Shown here: piece by piece, positions 19,635-30,516 of the stretch
Layout: each line of letters begins with the position of its first letter
How positions within the stretch are numbered: position 1 is the stretch's first letter
Assembly: GCA_937944145.1 (NCBI GenBank)
Contig: CALDZK010000001.1
Coordinates: 140,068 to 204,067 of the forward strand
DNA length: 64,000 nt
Source of the DNA: an uncultured Candidatus Altimarinota bacterium
GTDB taxonomy: Bacteria; Patescibacteriota; Gracilibacteria; BD1-5; UBA6164
Direction: 5' to 3'
Notes under the pieces: model-generated
The model's database searches: none
The model's input: the letters and a program-made list of their open reading frames with translations, nothing else
What the model was told of the DNA's origin: nothing
Translations under genes and position numbers: made by a program

Positions 19635-20864
19635 TTACTTTGTAGCTATTTTTTCTTGTAGTATTTCTATAAGTATTTTCAAAATAGGTTCATACTGTCT
19701 CTTTTTTGTATCTGAAAACTTTGTGTTACTAAGGTTATCTCTAAAACGAAGAATCCTATCTAATAATCTCTCCTGGTCTATATCTAGGGTATCGAGTCTA
19801 GAACTAATAGTACTACGGAGTTTTTGTTCTTGCTCAGTTGAGAATCATCCTGACTGAACCTTCTTTACAGTATCTTGTTTTGGAGCTTTATCTATGATAT
19901 CTGCTTTGGTTTTTGTAGTATTCTTTGGTGGAGTGACTGCCGGAGTAGACTGGTTAGTAGTAGCTGGAGTTTTTCTGACAGTGTCTTCAGGAACATTTCA
20001 AAAAACTACTTCTCCTTCAAATATATGATCTGCTGGCTCTGGATCACCATCGTTTGGTTCGAGTGTCAAAACATAAAAGTCATAACTACGATAGTCTATA
20101 TCACTCGTAAAATTATTTCTATATTGCCCGAGTGATCTTTTTTGGAGTTCTCCCGTAGATATAAACTTAAAAGGGTCTCTCTGAACGAGCCATCCTTCAT
20201 AAAAATCATCCCCTTTTGGAGTTCCTAAACTATCAAATACTGCCTCCAAGCTAAATTGTCCATTTTCATAATCTACTTGAGCATATCCACTCGCTCTTTT
20301 GGGAGTAATGAGACCTTTTACGATTTTTCCATCAGTAACATTTTTGAGATTTTTTACAAATATGTTATTTACAACTGATTCATCTTTTGATTGTACTTCT
20401 CCTTCAAATATATGATCTGCTGGTGCTGGATCACCATCGTTTGGTTCAAGAGTCAAAACGTAAAAATCATAACTACGGTAGTCTATATCACTCTCAAAAG
20501 TATTAATAAAATCTCCGTTTGATTGTCTTTCGAGTTCTCAAGTTGAGATAAATTTGAAAGGATCTCTCTGAACGAGCCATCCCTCATAAAAATCATCTCC
20601 CCTAGGAGCAGACAAATCATGAAAACCAGCAAAAAGTTCAAACTGTCCATTTTCATAAAACACATCTGCATGTCCTCATGATCTACTTGCTGTTCTGATA
20701 CCTCTCACTGTAGCTCTTTTTGTTACATCCGTAAGAGTATCCTCTGAGAGAGTTGGAGCAAACTTTTTTGTAAACGTCTCTGTGTTAAAAGTCGCAGCAA
20801 ATCCTGTCTGCAATAACATAAACCAGAACATCACTAAACTAAAAAATGCAATTATTCTTTTCAT
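19635..20864 (-). CDS. Secreted protein with two copies of the RskA-like domain
   Basis: A 409-residue exported protein (signal peptide MKRIIAFFSLVMFWFMLLQT, ending in GFA-A). Two modules follow, each with a GDDFYEGWLVQRDPFKFIS segment and DIDYRSYDFYVLTLEPNDGD. They are nearly identical to each other and clearly related to domain 1 of the cupredoxin at 16701-17717. A Thr/Pro/Lys linker and a C-terminal helical region (EQEQKLRSTISSRLDTLDID) complete it; the C-terminal part also resembles that of the cupredoxin. Function unknown; the gene pair looks like a duplication in which this copy gained a second module and lost the copper site. Confidence 0.75.
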
Positions 20865-20910
20865 AGGTATAAAATAAGTAAATAAAAATAGTACTATAGT
20901 TATAGTATAA

Positions 20911-20951
20911 AAAAGCCCTTAAATCAAGCTTAACTCAATATAAGGGTTTTT
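20911..20951 (-). terminator. Hairpin terminator
   Basis: AAAAGCCCTTA and TAAGGGTTTTT pair over a loop that itself contains CAAGCTTAA-type pairing; 26 bases past the stop of the Ser/Arg repeat gene. Confidence 0.65.
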
Positions 20952-20976
20952 ATATACTACAAGGTATTGAGTAAAA

Positions 20977-21399
20977 CTATCTGTATACTCTTGAGCTTCT
21001 ACCACTATGAAATCTACTACTAGAACTTCTATGAAACCTACTGCTTGACCCTCTGTGGAATCTGCTAGAGTTACGAAATCTACTACTAGAACTTCTATGA
21101 AACCTACTGCTTGATCCTCTGTGGAATCTGCTAGAGTTACGAAATCTACTACTAGAACTTCTATGAAACCTACTGCTTGATCCCCTGTGGAATCTGCTAG
21201 AGTTACGAAACCTACTACTTGATCCTCTATGAAACCTACTAGAAGCTATCAGATTATTATGTTTTTTGATATCTAGATGATGAGAGAGAGATGATGATTT
21301 CGAGGTAATATGTGATGAACTATGATCTGCTCCAACTGAAGCAAAAAGACCAATAAAAACTCAAATAAGCAAAAAGAATCTGACATATGTTTTTCCCAT
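20977..21399 (-). CDS. Secreted Ser/Arg/His-rich repeat protein
   Basis: A 140-residue protein with a signal peptide (KTYVRFFLLIGVFIGLFASV-GA). The mature part is built of short units SSRFHRGSS / SSRFRNS, grouped in three 22-residue repeats. It is strongly basic and has no fold that I recognise; nucleic acid, polyanion or cell-wall binding is possible. It sits with two other secreted low-complexity proteins in the same orientation. Only one TGA, in the signal peptide. Confidence 0.65.
21012..21240 (-). repeat. 66-bp tandem repeat (three copies) in the Ser/Arg gene
   Basis: The unit around CTACTACTAGAACTTCTATG recurs every 66 bases with only single-base changes, keeping frame. Low divergence suggests recent expansion. 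Confidence 0.88.
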
Positions 21400-21478
21400 A
21401 ATACAATATATTATTTGTAAAGTGATTTTTATTATAAGAGATTATACTTAAACGTTTCTTAATAAAATACAAAATTAC

Positions 21479-21511
21479 AAAAAAGTCTCTCTTAAAAAAG
21501 AGGGACTTTAA
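21479..21511 (-). terminator. Terminator of the aldehyde dehydrogenase gene
   Basis: AAAGTCTCTCTT and AAGAGGGACTTT pair with one mismatch, flanked by A/T runs, 19 bases after the stop at 21530. Confidence 0.75.
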
Positions 21512-21529
21512 AAAACATAAAACCACATA

Positions 21530-22900
21530 CTATTTTGAATAAATAATAGCTTTTTTATTCGTAAACTCTCTGAGTCATTCTCTTCCATTTTCCTTTCCGT
21601 ATCCAGATTTCTTTACTCCCCCAAAAGGCAGATGTGGTTTAGATGCTGCTCATTCATTTATAAAGATCATCCCTCCCTCGAGTTGATCTGCTATCTCTCT
21701 ACACTGCGTTTCATCATCACCATATACCACAGCTGAGAGTCCAAAATCACTATCATTTGCGATTCTAATAGAATCTTGTATATCCTTTGATTTGATGATG
21801 CTCGCTACTGGACCAAATATTTCTTCGTTATACGAAGTCATCTCAGATGTGACATCAGCAAGGATAGTCCCTTCGTAAAATTGGTCTCTATCTCCAGATT
21901 TCTTTCATCCTACTATCAGTCTGGCTCCCTCAGAAATAGATCTCTGAACTTGGTCATCTATATCATTTACGAGCTTGAGTGAAGACATAGGTGGTATCTG
22001 AGTTGAGGCTTCCATTGGGTTACCTGTTTTCATAGTTTCCATGTATTTTCCCATCTCTTCTACGAACTCATCATAATGTTTTTCCATAACTATAAATCTC
22101 TTAGAAGAGTTACATTTTTGTCCTCCATTTGATATACGGCAAGCTGTTGCCTCACGAACCATTTGTTTTGTATCGCTGTGATCAGCGAGTACAAATGCAT
22201 CATTTCCTCAGAGTTCTAGTACAGATCTCTTGAGATATTTCCCAGCAAGGGACCCAACAGCACTTCCAGCTCACTCTGAGCCTGTGAGATTTACTCCTGC
22301 TACATGTTTATTTGCGATGATATGTTCTGATTGGGATCCTGAGATAAATATGTTTGTATATATTCATTTTGGAAAACCAGCCATATCAAAGAATTTTTCT
22401 ATCTGCTCAGCACACATAGGAACAATAGAAGCATGTTTGTATACGGTAGTATTTCCTGCGAGGATATTTGGTACTGCAGCTCTGAGGACTTGGTTATATG
22501 GAAAATTCCATGGTCCTACACCATATATAACTCCCAAAGCATCGTGTTTGTATTTTCCTTTTGTTCCATTTTCGTCAAACTCTTTGTCTCCGAGAGTATC
22601 CTCAGCATTATCAGCAAACCATCTAATAAGACTTGCTGTTGATTTCACTCCACTGAGAGAAGCACTATAGAGCATTCCCATCTCGATAGTCTGGAGTTCT
22701 GCGTATTTTTCTGCATCTGCGTCCATGATATCAGCGAGCTTGTGAAACAATTGTTTTCTATGTTCCCAACTCGTCTGCTTCCACTCTAAGTGCGCGTCAT
22801 GGGCTCTCTGTATAATAACATCAAGTTCATCATTACTCAGAGTCTGAAACTCTGCATTTACTTCTCCATTGTATGGATTTATGGATTGGATCGTTCACAT
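21530..22900 (-). CDS. NAD(P)-dependent aldehyde dehydrogenase, succinate-semialdehyde type
   Basis: A 456-residue enzyme of the usual length for the Sad/GabD-like branch. Visible: VIYGVGPWNFPYNQ, KHASIVPMCAEQ, VNLTGSEGAGSAVG, LELGGNDAFVL (catalytic Glu), NGGQKCNSSKRFIV (catalytic Cys), EEIFGPVASI and PFGGVKKSGYGKENG. It oxidises an aldehyde to the acid with NAD(P)+; the exact substrate cannot be read from motifs. It starts with ATG TGA, so the second residue is a UGA glycine. The lumazine-synthase-like gene ends 12 bases upstream, so the two are probably co-transcribed with the genes above. Confidence 0.92.
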
Positions 22901-22912
22901 AGTATATTGTAA

Positions 22913-23356
22913 TTAAGAAATATTTTTATGTACTTTAATAATCTCAAGACAGGACTGCCCTGCTTCTTGTCATTTGATCTTCATATGTTTACTATAAAAC
23001 TCTACATCTCGTGGATTTTCTCTATCAAATTTCATAGGAGAAAGGCAAGATGACAAAATAGGAACTCCCGTCTCTACACTTACACGGATAATGTTCTCTA
23101 CCACACTAGAAGCTACAAAGTCAAACCTATAAATAGGGTTTTCGCATACAAATGCCACAGCCACTATAGCACTATAGTTTCCAGCTTCTGCGAGTTTTTT
23201 TGCAAGCAGGGGAATCTCTACTCCACCTGGAACTTGGATAACTTCTATATCAGATTCTTGGATTCATTTTTCTTGAAGTGTAGAAACACATCATTCCACG
23301 CATGGTCCTACAAATTCGGGGTTCCATCTCGTGGTTATAATAGCAATTTTTTTCAT
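22913..23356 (-). CDS. Lumazine-synthase-like protein
   Basis: A 147-residue protein with the DMRL synthase pattern: KKIAIITTRWNPEFVGPCVE, IEVIQVPGGVEIPLLAKKLA, YSAIVAVAFVCEN and TGVPILSSCLSP. The true enzyme joins ribityl-aminouracil and a four-carbon phosphate to make the riboflavin precursor. Here the GxVIRGxTxHxD active-site segment is replaced by AFVCENPIYRFDFVA, so only part of the catalytic set is visible. No other riboflavin gene is near. It could be a divergent active enzyme or a recruited fold. Confidence 0.75.
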
Positions 23357-23415
23357 TTAAACATTATATAAATACCTGCACTATAGTATAGATAAAGCTC
23401 TTTATTTCAAGGCTA

Positions 23416-23598
23416 TTATCTAAGCGCATAATTCTCTTTTAGTTCGTGAAACACAAAGCACTCCTGATTTTCTACTGCAGGACTCTTCTCACTACACTTT
23501 TTGCATTGAAATATCAGTAGGTCACGACTCTTTCTGTCTCATATAGGTTTTTCAAATCCACAATGAGGACACTCAATGACACAAACTTTATGAGTCAT
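23416..23598 (-). CDS. Small zinc-ribbon protein (60 residues)
   Basis: Four cysteines as two pairs: ECPHCGFEKP (CxxC) and FQCKKCSEKS (CxxC), 23 residues apart, which would bind one zinc ion. One TGA glycine (PI-G-DRKSRD). It lies between the ALS-like and lumazine-synthase-like genes in the same direction. Role unknown; similar mini-proteins bind nucleic acid or proteins. Confidence 0.65.
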
Positions 23599-23670
23599 AG
23601 AATAAAAAAGAAAAAATAATAATTCTAAGGGTAATAATAGACCTTAAAGGGAGGTTAAAGAGAAATATCT

Positions 23671-25296
23671 TTACGTTATCTTCCCATCTCTTGGATATTC
23701 AAAATCCAGATCTATAATCGTCAGTCCTTTTTGTTTCAGACTCTCCTCTAGTGCTCATTTAAAATCTCATTTTTTTTCTACCTTCACTCCCCTAGCACCA
23801 AAACTCTCAGCGAGTTTTACAAAGTCGGGATTTCCAAAATCAAGTCCATAGTCTCCAAAACCTGCATCTTCTTGCTTCCATTTTATCATTCCATAGTTAC
23901 TGTTGTTGAGAACCACAATAACCATATCAAGCTTCATACGAACTATGGTTTCTATATCTCATAAATTCATCACAAATCATCCATCACCAGTAACACACAC
24001 AACATTTTGCTCTGGATGAAGTCTCTTTGCTTCCATAGCAGATGCGTATCCTGCACCCATAGTTGCAAGCGCATTATCAAGCAAAATAGTATTTGGGGCA
24101 CGAGCAGGGTAATTACGAGCAAGCCATACTTTATAGAGCCCATTATCAAGAGTAAGTATATCTTTATCATCGAGAACTTCCCTGAGGTCTTTTGCGAGCC
24201 TGCGAGGCATCATGTATGGGAAATCATCTTCAAGCGAGAGACTATCTGCTATTTTTTTATGATTTTCTACATTGATTTTGTATATCTTACTAAAGTCCCA
24301 GTTGCTCGTATTTATCTCTGACTGGCAAAGTTCCCAAAACACATTTCCTATATCTCCTATAACATCCATATATGGACTATAAACATAATCAAAATGAGAT
24401 TTCATAAAGTTTACGTTTATCACTGGAATTCCATTGATACCAAGCATTTCTGTTGGTTTCTCTGCGTTATCATAGCCAACTGAGATAATGAGATCCGAAT
24501 GTGCAAGTGCGTCATGGATATAATCCCCTGATGTCAAAGCAGCTGTTCCGAGATAATTTTCTTGTCTCCCTTCTACCACTCATTTTCCCATCTGAGAGGT
24601 AAAATATGGAATATTATACTTTTCTATAAACTCTGTAAGATATCTTGTAATACGCTTTCTATTGGCTCCAGCTCCTATTAAAATGACTGGAGATTTTGCT
24701 TTTTCCAGCTCCGTTACCAAAAGAGGGATCGTTTTATAGTCAACTACTGGACGACGAATAGTTTGAGTTTTTAGATCTACGATAGAGTATTTTTCTGGTA
24801 CTTCCTCTGCTGCTATATCTTCTGCAAGTTCTATATGAACAGCTCCTGGTTTTTCTTCCTCTGCTATACGAAAAGCATTTTCGAGAATATAAGGAATACG
24901 CTCCCCCGATGGAATATCTGTTGCGTACTTAGTAATTGGTTTCATCATCCCAACTACATCTATGATTTGAAATGCTCATTGTTTAGAGTGATTTTGAGGT
25001 TTTTGTCCGGTGATAACCATCAGTGGCATCCCACCGAGTTGTGCGTAGGCTACTCCTGTCATCATGTTGGTTGCACCAGGTCCAAGAGTCGCTATCGCGA
25101 CACCAGTTTTTCCAGTAAATCTCCCATATGTCGCTGCCATAAACACGGCTGTTTGCTCATTACGAGTCAAAACAAGTTTGATTTTCGAATGAGAGAGTGA
25201 CTCAAGTATATCAAGATTTTCTTCTCCAGGAACACCATAGATTGTGTCTACTCATTTGCTCTCAAGAATCTTTACAAATAAATCAGAAGCTTTCAT
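23671..25296 (-). CDS. Thiamine-diphosphate enzyme, acetolactate synthase large-subunit type
   Basis: A 541-residue enzyme with the three-domain ThDP layout. N-terminal: GVDTIYGVPGEENLDI with the catalytic Glu region (TRNEQTAVFMAATYG), GPGATNMMTGVAYA and MPLMVITGQK. Middle: SPVILIGAGANRKR. C-terminal: VVCVTGDGGFVMNLGDIET and VVLNNSNYGMI (ThDP motif GDG-x26-NN). It probably condenses two pyruvates to 2-acetolactate. No small regulatory subunit and no other branched-chain gene is close, so a catabolic (acetoin/overflow) role or another decarboxylation is possible. A 65-base AT-rich stretch separates it from the zinc-ribbon gene. Confidence 0.85.
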
Positions 25297-25382
25297 AAAA
25301 AATAATAAATTTAGAAAATAATATTACACATAATAATAAAATAGAGTATATAATACAAACTTAAATCAAAGTAAAAGCAAAA

Positions 25383-26087
25383 TTAGTTATAATTCTTGTT
25401 ATACCCCACCTTCTGCTCATATACCTTATTCATTTTTTTATGATCTTTCCCTAAAAGAAAACAAATCTTTAAGTATTGATTTAAAAGTCATTGTTTGAGT
25501 ATACCTCGTTTTTGAAATCTACGGGCTGAAGTCACGATTTTTTCAGAGATTATTTTTGGTTTCCCAAACTGCAGCATATTGTAAGAAAAAATAGTATCCT
25601 CAAATATATCATCTTCACCAAAAAGAGATGTCTTTTCTAGCTCCAAACGTCTGGCAAATATACAGTGATCCAGATACAAGATACCTCTACGACCACGAAC
25701 AAAGTTCGAATACCAAGAAGTAAATCTCAGTATAAAATTATCCAGGTCAAAACTATGCAGGTGTCCTCACCATGTAGCTCCCGCTCTTACAGCACTATCT
25801 ATTGCTTTGAAACTATTTTTTGGAAGGAGAGCAACACTATGATGAAATAATACAATATCTCATGATGATTTTGAGAACCCATAATTGAGCCTCTGAGCTC
25901 TATTTGAATCTGGAAGTTGAAATACATAAGGAGTATAGTTACGACACAATTCTACTGTTCCATCCGTACTTTTGTTATCAACGACTATTATCTCATACCC
26001 TCACTCTTGCAGTACAATAGCCTCAAAGATCTTTTCAAGATAGTGATTACGAATTTCATTGTTGGTCGAGAGAATTACTGATATCAT
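25383..26087 (-). CDS. Family 2 glycosyltransferase, arsenosugar (TIGR04283-like) type
   Basis: A 234-residue GT-A enzyme: MISVILSTNNEIRNHYLEK, YEIIVVDNKSTDGTVEL, NRAQRLNYGFSKSSGDIVLF (nucleotide-sugar site; the family has a H/D-x-D around this point, here HHS) and the ending TSARRFQKRGILKQ with a GLLNQYLKICFLLG helix. The -TSaRRf..rG- tail is the mark of the TIGR04283 group, originally noted beside radical SAM proteins and now linked to arsenosugar synthesis. It follows a phosphorylase by 6 bases and an ArsS-like gene further upstream, which supports the link. Confidence 0.78.
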
Positions 26088-26093
26088 ATATCC

Positions 26094-26858
26094 TTAATCA
26101 AATCTATAAACAAATCCCTCAAAGCTATAATCATTATTTTTCTTACTGAGGGATTCTATTATTTTTTGAAATACTTCCCTAGATTTTGCTATATTTTCTC
26201 CAAGTTCTTCCATAGAAGTATTTGTTTCCATAACACCATTTGCATAATCTACGGCAAAACAAACCTGAGCAATAGGGATCTCGAGTTCATTTGCCAAAAT
26301 AATCTCTGGGCCACAGGTCTGACTCACGAGATCTCAACCGCAATTTCTATACATACGGATCTCTCATTTTGAATTAAAACGAGGTCATACAGCATACGCG
26401 TAACAAGCAGTATCTATAACCGAAGAACCAAGTATATCTTGTATATCTGACATGATTTGCGAGTTATAAAAACTCCCTGCTATGAGATGTCCTCTCCCTG
26501 GTTTTCAAGCAGTATCAAAAAAACTACATATCTCTCCATTTGGGAGTCTATTTTCCAAAAAAAGCAGATCATCCACCAAGTATGGTTCTGCGAGTTTGTA
26601 GTCAGTATTGAGAACTCCTGCAACTGAAAAAGAAACTATTTTTGTAACTCCAACATTTTTGAGTGCTTGGATACAAGCTTTATAGTTTATATGATGTGGG
26701 AGGTACTCGTGGTTTTTTCCGTGTCGTGGGAGTATCGCTACAGGAGTAGCGTGTATATCTCAAAGCAAAAGAGTGACTTCTCCAAAGTCAGTTATTATTT
26801 TTTTTTCCTCGAGTCCAGGATAATCATAAAATGAGGTTCCTACTATAAATCCAAACAT
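26094..26858 (-). CDS. Methylthioadenosine-phosphorylase-like nucleoside phosphorylase
   Basis: A 254-residue enzyme of nucleoside phosphorylase family 2. Motifs: MFGFIVGTSFYDYPGL (phosphate-binding turn), VAILPRHGKNHEYLPHHINY, SFSVAGVL, GPRFNSKGEIRMYRNCGGD and SQTCGPEIILANELEIPI (MTAP consensus MT-x-PE-x-LA-RE, here SQTCGPE). It cleaves a 5'-modified adenosine with phosphate. Between an ArsS-like gene (24 bases upstream) and a glycosyltransferase (6 bases downstream), a role in removing adenine from a 5'-dimethylarsinoyl-adenosine intermediate is a reasonable inference; salvage of methylthioadenosine is the alternative. Confidence 0.82.
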
Positions 26859-26882
26859 AGTAAAAAAGTTATAATATAAATA

Positions 26883-27869
26883 CTAAGTAATCGCTCCACC
26901 ACAACTCGTACCAGCTCACGCAGTACAACCAAAACAATAATCTCGCACCATAATGTTTTTAATAACATCTAGACTCCCTGCGTTTAAAATATCTTTGAGT
27001 GTAAGAGTTTTTCCATCCTTCCCTATAGCTGGGACAGACTCTACTTGATTAAAGTCACAATCGTAGATATTTCCATTATAATCTACCGATAAAAACGTAC
27101 GGCACATCAGAGAATCGAGAGTAGAATGGTTATAATTATCAGCCAAAAAATCTATGTATGGATCATAGAGATTTTTGACTTTGAGGTATTTTTTAAACCT
27201 TCCACATGGTATATTTGCAAAGGCAAAGAGGTTGTGAAACTCTATACCAAAATTTTTTCTGAGAAATTTTTTGTAATCATCCTGGAGTTTCATCTGATTA
27301 GGAGCGAGAGAAAACTCATCTACGGTATTTGGAATTTGTGTGTTATACACGAGGTTCAAAACGAGATTATCTTGTTTTCCATATCAGAGCTCATTGAGTT
27401 TCTGAAGCGCTGTTATAGATCCTTCAAATACTCAATCTCCTCTCATAGAATCTACATTGTCTTGTGTATAACATGGTAAACTCGCTGTTACTTCCAGACC
27501 ATGTTCACGGAAAAATTCTGGATAATCAGTATATCCATCCTCAAGAAGTACTACCAAGTTTGAACGAACAATTACACGTTTTCATTTTTTTCTAGCAGCG
27601 AGAGCTATTTCTTTAAATCCATTATTCATCTCAGGAGCTCATCCAGTCAGATCGACAGTTTGTATCTGATCAAACCTCTCAATAATCTCAAGTATGTCTT
27701 CTAAAGCTCCCGTGTTTAATTCCTCAGTTCTATGTGGCCCTGCGTCAACATGACAATGAGTACAAGTAATATTGCATATCTTTCCAAGCTGAATTTGCAA
27801 TGTATCTATACTACGTTTCTCTAATAGCTTTCCTTGTAGCTTCTTTAAAAATTTTAAATTGGTTTCCAC
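26883..27869 (-). CDS. arsS: ArsS-type radical SAM protein (arsenosugar biosynthesis)
   Basis: A 328-residue radical SAM enzyme. The cluster motif is CNITCTHC (CxxxCxxC), followed by HVDAGPHRTEE, VDLTGGAPEMN (GGE-like motif) and RVIVRSNLVVLLE. The C-terminal DUF3641-type half has PCGRFKKYL, DSLMCRTFLSVDYNG, YDCDFNQVES and ends in CFGCTAGAGTSCGG with several cysteines. In ArsS this enzyme moves the 5'-deoxyadenosyl group of SAM onto dimethylarsenite. The neighbours (phosphoesterase, MTAP-like, TIGR04283-like transferase) fit the pathway. No ArsM arsenic methyltransferase is in the window. Confidence 0.87.
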
Positions 27870-27878
27870 TCTTGTGTA

Positions 27879-28712
27879 CTAAATAAGTATTGTTTGTTGT
27901 TGTATCTTTTGTCCTTGTTGTTTGGTTTCTATCTCTGGCAGTATATCACAGTTATCCCAAAGTCCAGTAGAAAACGTCTCTATATACTCTGGAGAAAGAT
28001 GGAACTCTATCATCTTACATGCAGTAGTACTTGCATCATACAAAAATGATTTTTGTTGCACTTCTATAGTCTCATCAGTTTTTGGAATCAAAAGCACATA
28101 CCACCCTCTGAGTGTTCCATCATTTGCGGGCATACCGATAACTCACGTATTGATCCACGTATGATCTCAAGACGACTGTATAAATGGTATCCCACTATGT
28201 CATCCGATGATAATATCAGCTCTGGTAGCATCAAATTCTCCTTGTTTTATATCCCATGGAGTAGAGTAAAAAACAAACTGAGAAACATCACTATAACTCC
28301 CATGGACAAGTACTATATTCTTTCATTGCATCTCAAAAGATATGTTTCTGGCAATAGTAGAAAAATACTCTTTTGAGTCGTGAGACAACTCCTCTCTGGC
28401 ATAATTATACCAAATAGAAGAGAGCCTGTCACACTTACTCCCTGACTCAAAACCACAGCCACAATTATCCTGATCTGCGATGATTTGTTCTTCTGTATTC
28501 CCAAGAATCATACGCACCCCCCAGTCTTTCAAAAACTGTACTGTCTGTTCTGGTTGTCCACAATAGGCAACACTATCTCCAGTACAAAAGGTATGGTCTG
28601 GATCTATTCCTAGCTCTATAGATATATCTCTGAGTTTTTGAGTCGCTTGCAAGTTACTATAGGGTCATCAAAACACAAGAACTGGATGATTCAATTTTCA
28701 AAGATGCTTCAT
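27879..28712 (-). CDS. Calcineurin-like metallophosphoesterase
   Basis: A 277-residue protein. HPVLVFGGPYSNLQA replaces the usual DxH...GDxHGN start, TFCTGDSVAYCGQPEQTV holds the GD motif, ILGNTEEQI the GNH/E-like motif, IVLVHGSYSD and IIIGGHSGIPF the GHT/S-like metal His. The first DxH is not evident, so metal binding may be atypical. About 11 TGA glycines, including two in a row (FGG). First gene of the arsS group; it could dephosphorylate a sugar or nucleotide intermediate (inference). Confidence 0.78.
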
Positions 28713-28784
28713 GAGGTCAAAAAAGATCTATGATAAAATACATGCTCAATTATATAGAAGATAAAAATCAAACAAGCAAAAGTT

Positions 28785-29879
28785 CTATTGAAATGATTCT
28801 ATGTATTCTTCGTATCCTTCTTCTTGTAATTTATCTACTGGGATAAACCTAAGTGCTGCAGAGTTGATACAGTGACGAAGTCCTCAAAACTCTTTTGGTC
28901 CATCTGGAAATATGTGCCCCAGATGAGCATCTGAAGAAGCAGATCTAGCTTCTATGCGGGGTATAAAAAGTTTGTTATCTCTGTGTTCTGTTACTACACC
29001 TTGATCTATAGTCTTTGTAAAACTCGGCCATCCTGTCTTTGAATCAAACTTATCAAGTGAACTATATAGAGGAGTTCCATCAACAACATCTACATAAATT
29101 CAAGCTTTTGTATTGTTCCAATATTCATTTTGAAAAGGTGGTTCTGTCCCCTCTTGTTGAGTTACATAATATTGAATGGGAGTAAGACGTTCTCTCAGTG
29201 AATCATCACCATACACACTTTCTGTCACTTCAGCTATACGCTCTTTCCAATTCTCCTCTATAAATCATTTTCTCCCACTGAGACGAGCATAGGTCTTGTA
29301 TCTTGTAGGAGATTTTTTATAATAGTCTTGATGATACTGTTCAGCTATATAAAAAGGAGTGAGTGGGATGATTTTTGTAGCAATAGCTGATGTAAATTTT
29401 CCTGAGTCTTCGAGAGATTTTTTTGATGCTTCTGCGATCTGTTTTTCTTCAGATCCATCATAATAAATAGCTGTTGTATACTGAAATCCTCTATCAGCAA
29501 ACTGTCATCCTGGATCTGTGGGATCTATCTGTGTCCAAAACAATTCGACTAGAGTCTCATAGTCTATAACTTTCGGGTTATAAATAACCTGTACTCACTC
29601 TCTATGTAGAGTATCTGGTGCTGAACTTCCAGCATATGTTGCTGTTTCCTCAGGTCATCCTATATACCCGACTATTGATTCTACTACTCCGTCTTGTGAT
29701 TCAAATATTCCTTCCATACACCAAAAACACCCTCCAGCAAAATACGCAGACTGGGTCGGCCCTGTAAAAACAGGTTTTTGTAAGTCGTTATTTGGTCTCT
29801 GATCTCCAAAAACCATAGAAACTACGACTATCAGTAGTACTACGATCCCTGCTACTGAGATATCTTTTAATCCACGCAT
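28785..29879 (-). CDS. msrAB: Membrane-anchored MsrA-MsrB fusion (peptide methionine sulfoxide reductase)
   Basis: A 364-residue fusion. Residues 8-25 ([18 protein letters not shown]) form an N-terminal anchor. MsrA domain: [16 protein letters not shown] (catalytic Cys), [26 protein letters not shown] and EQYHQDYY. MsrB domain: [40 protein letters not shown] and [12 protein letters not shown] (catalytic Cys). The two parts reduce S- and R-methionine sulfoxide. The anchor places them outside the membrane, where electrons must come through a CcdA-type carrier; exactly such genes follow upstream (30495-32532). Confidence 0.95.
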
Positions 29880-29904
29880 TTCTATCTGTAATGAAATAAA
29901 TATT

Positions 29905-30516
29905 TTACTGCACTATATACTCTTCACTTAAAAGTTCCTTAACTGATTGTTCTTTTTCTTCATATGCTCATTCTCAAAAATGCGTATAGCGAATATTTCC
30001 AGACTTATCTATCAAATACCATGCTGGCCAATACCTATTATTGTAATCCCTCCATGTTGTAAAGTTGTTGTCCTGTACAACGGGGAAGCTTAGATCATAT
30101 TGTTTTACAGCATTTGCTACGTTTTTTATATCTCTTTCATAGGAAAATTCTGGAGCATGAATACCAATAACTTTAAAGCCCTGATCTTTGTATTTTTTGT
30201 ATAGTGCCTCTGTTTCATCTAGTGTACGTATACAATTGATACAGCTAAATGTCCAAAATTTTACAGCAACTACTTCTCACCTTAACTCTTCTAAAGAAGT
30301 AATAGGATCAGTATTGAGCCAGTTTTCAAGACCAGCAAAATCTGGTGCTCTATATCAAGTTGGAGCTACTACAGACCCCCTCTCTGGTTTAAGTATGTCT
30401 TTAGGATTCAAAAATCAAAAGAGACTCTTAGAAACATCTTCACATTTTCCATCTTCACACTGGTATCTTTGTCAATCAGTCGTGTTACGAATCTCTAGTT
30501 TTTTTTTTCTTCTATC
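29905..30516 (-). CDS. Thioredoxin-like redoxin domain, second half of a frame-split DipZ-like gene
   Basis: About 203 open codons without an ATG near the start: NTTDGQRYQCEDGKCEDV, PTGYRAPDFAGLENWLN, AVKFWTFSCINCIRTLDE (CxxC active site), FKVIGIHAPEFSYERDI, YWPAWYLIDKSGNIRYTHFG. This is the TlpA/DipZ redoxin fold. The frame is -1 relative to the CcdA gene just upstream, and the two frames meet at a run of ten A. With one more A, CcdA and redoxin form one continuous protein like DipZ. So either ribosomal/transcriptional slippage, a recent mutation or a sequencing error separates them. Confidence 0.78.

Noticed and set aside
22230..22670. 146-codon plus-strand open frame
   Set aside because: Antisense to the aldehyde dehydrogenase, whose catalytic motifs show which strand is coding.
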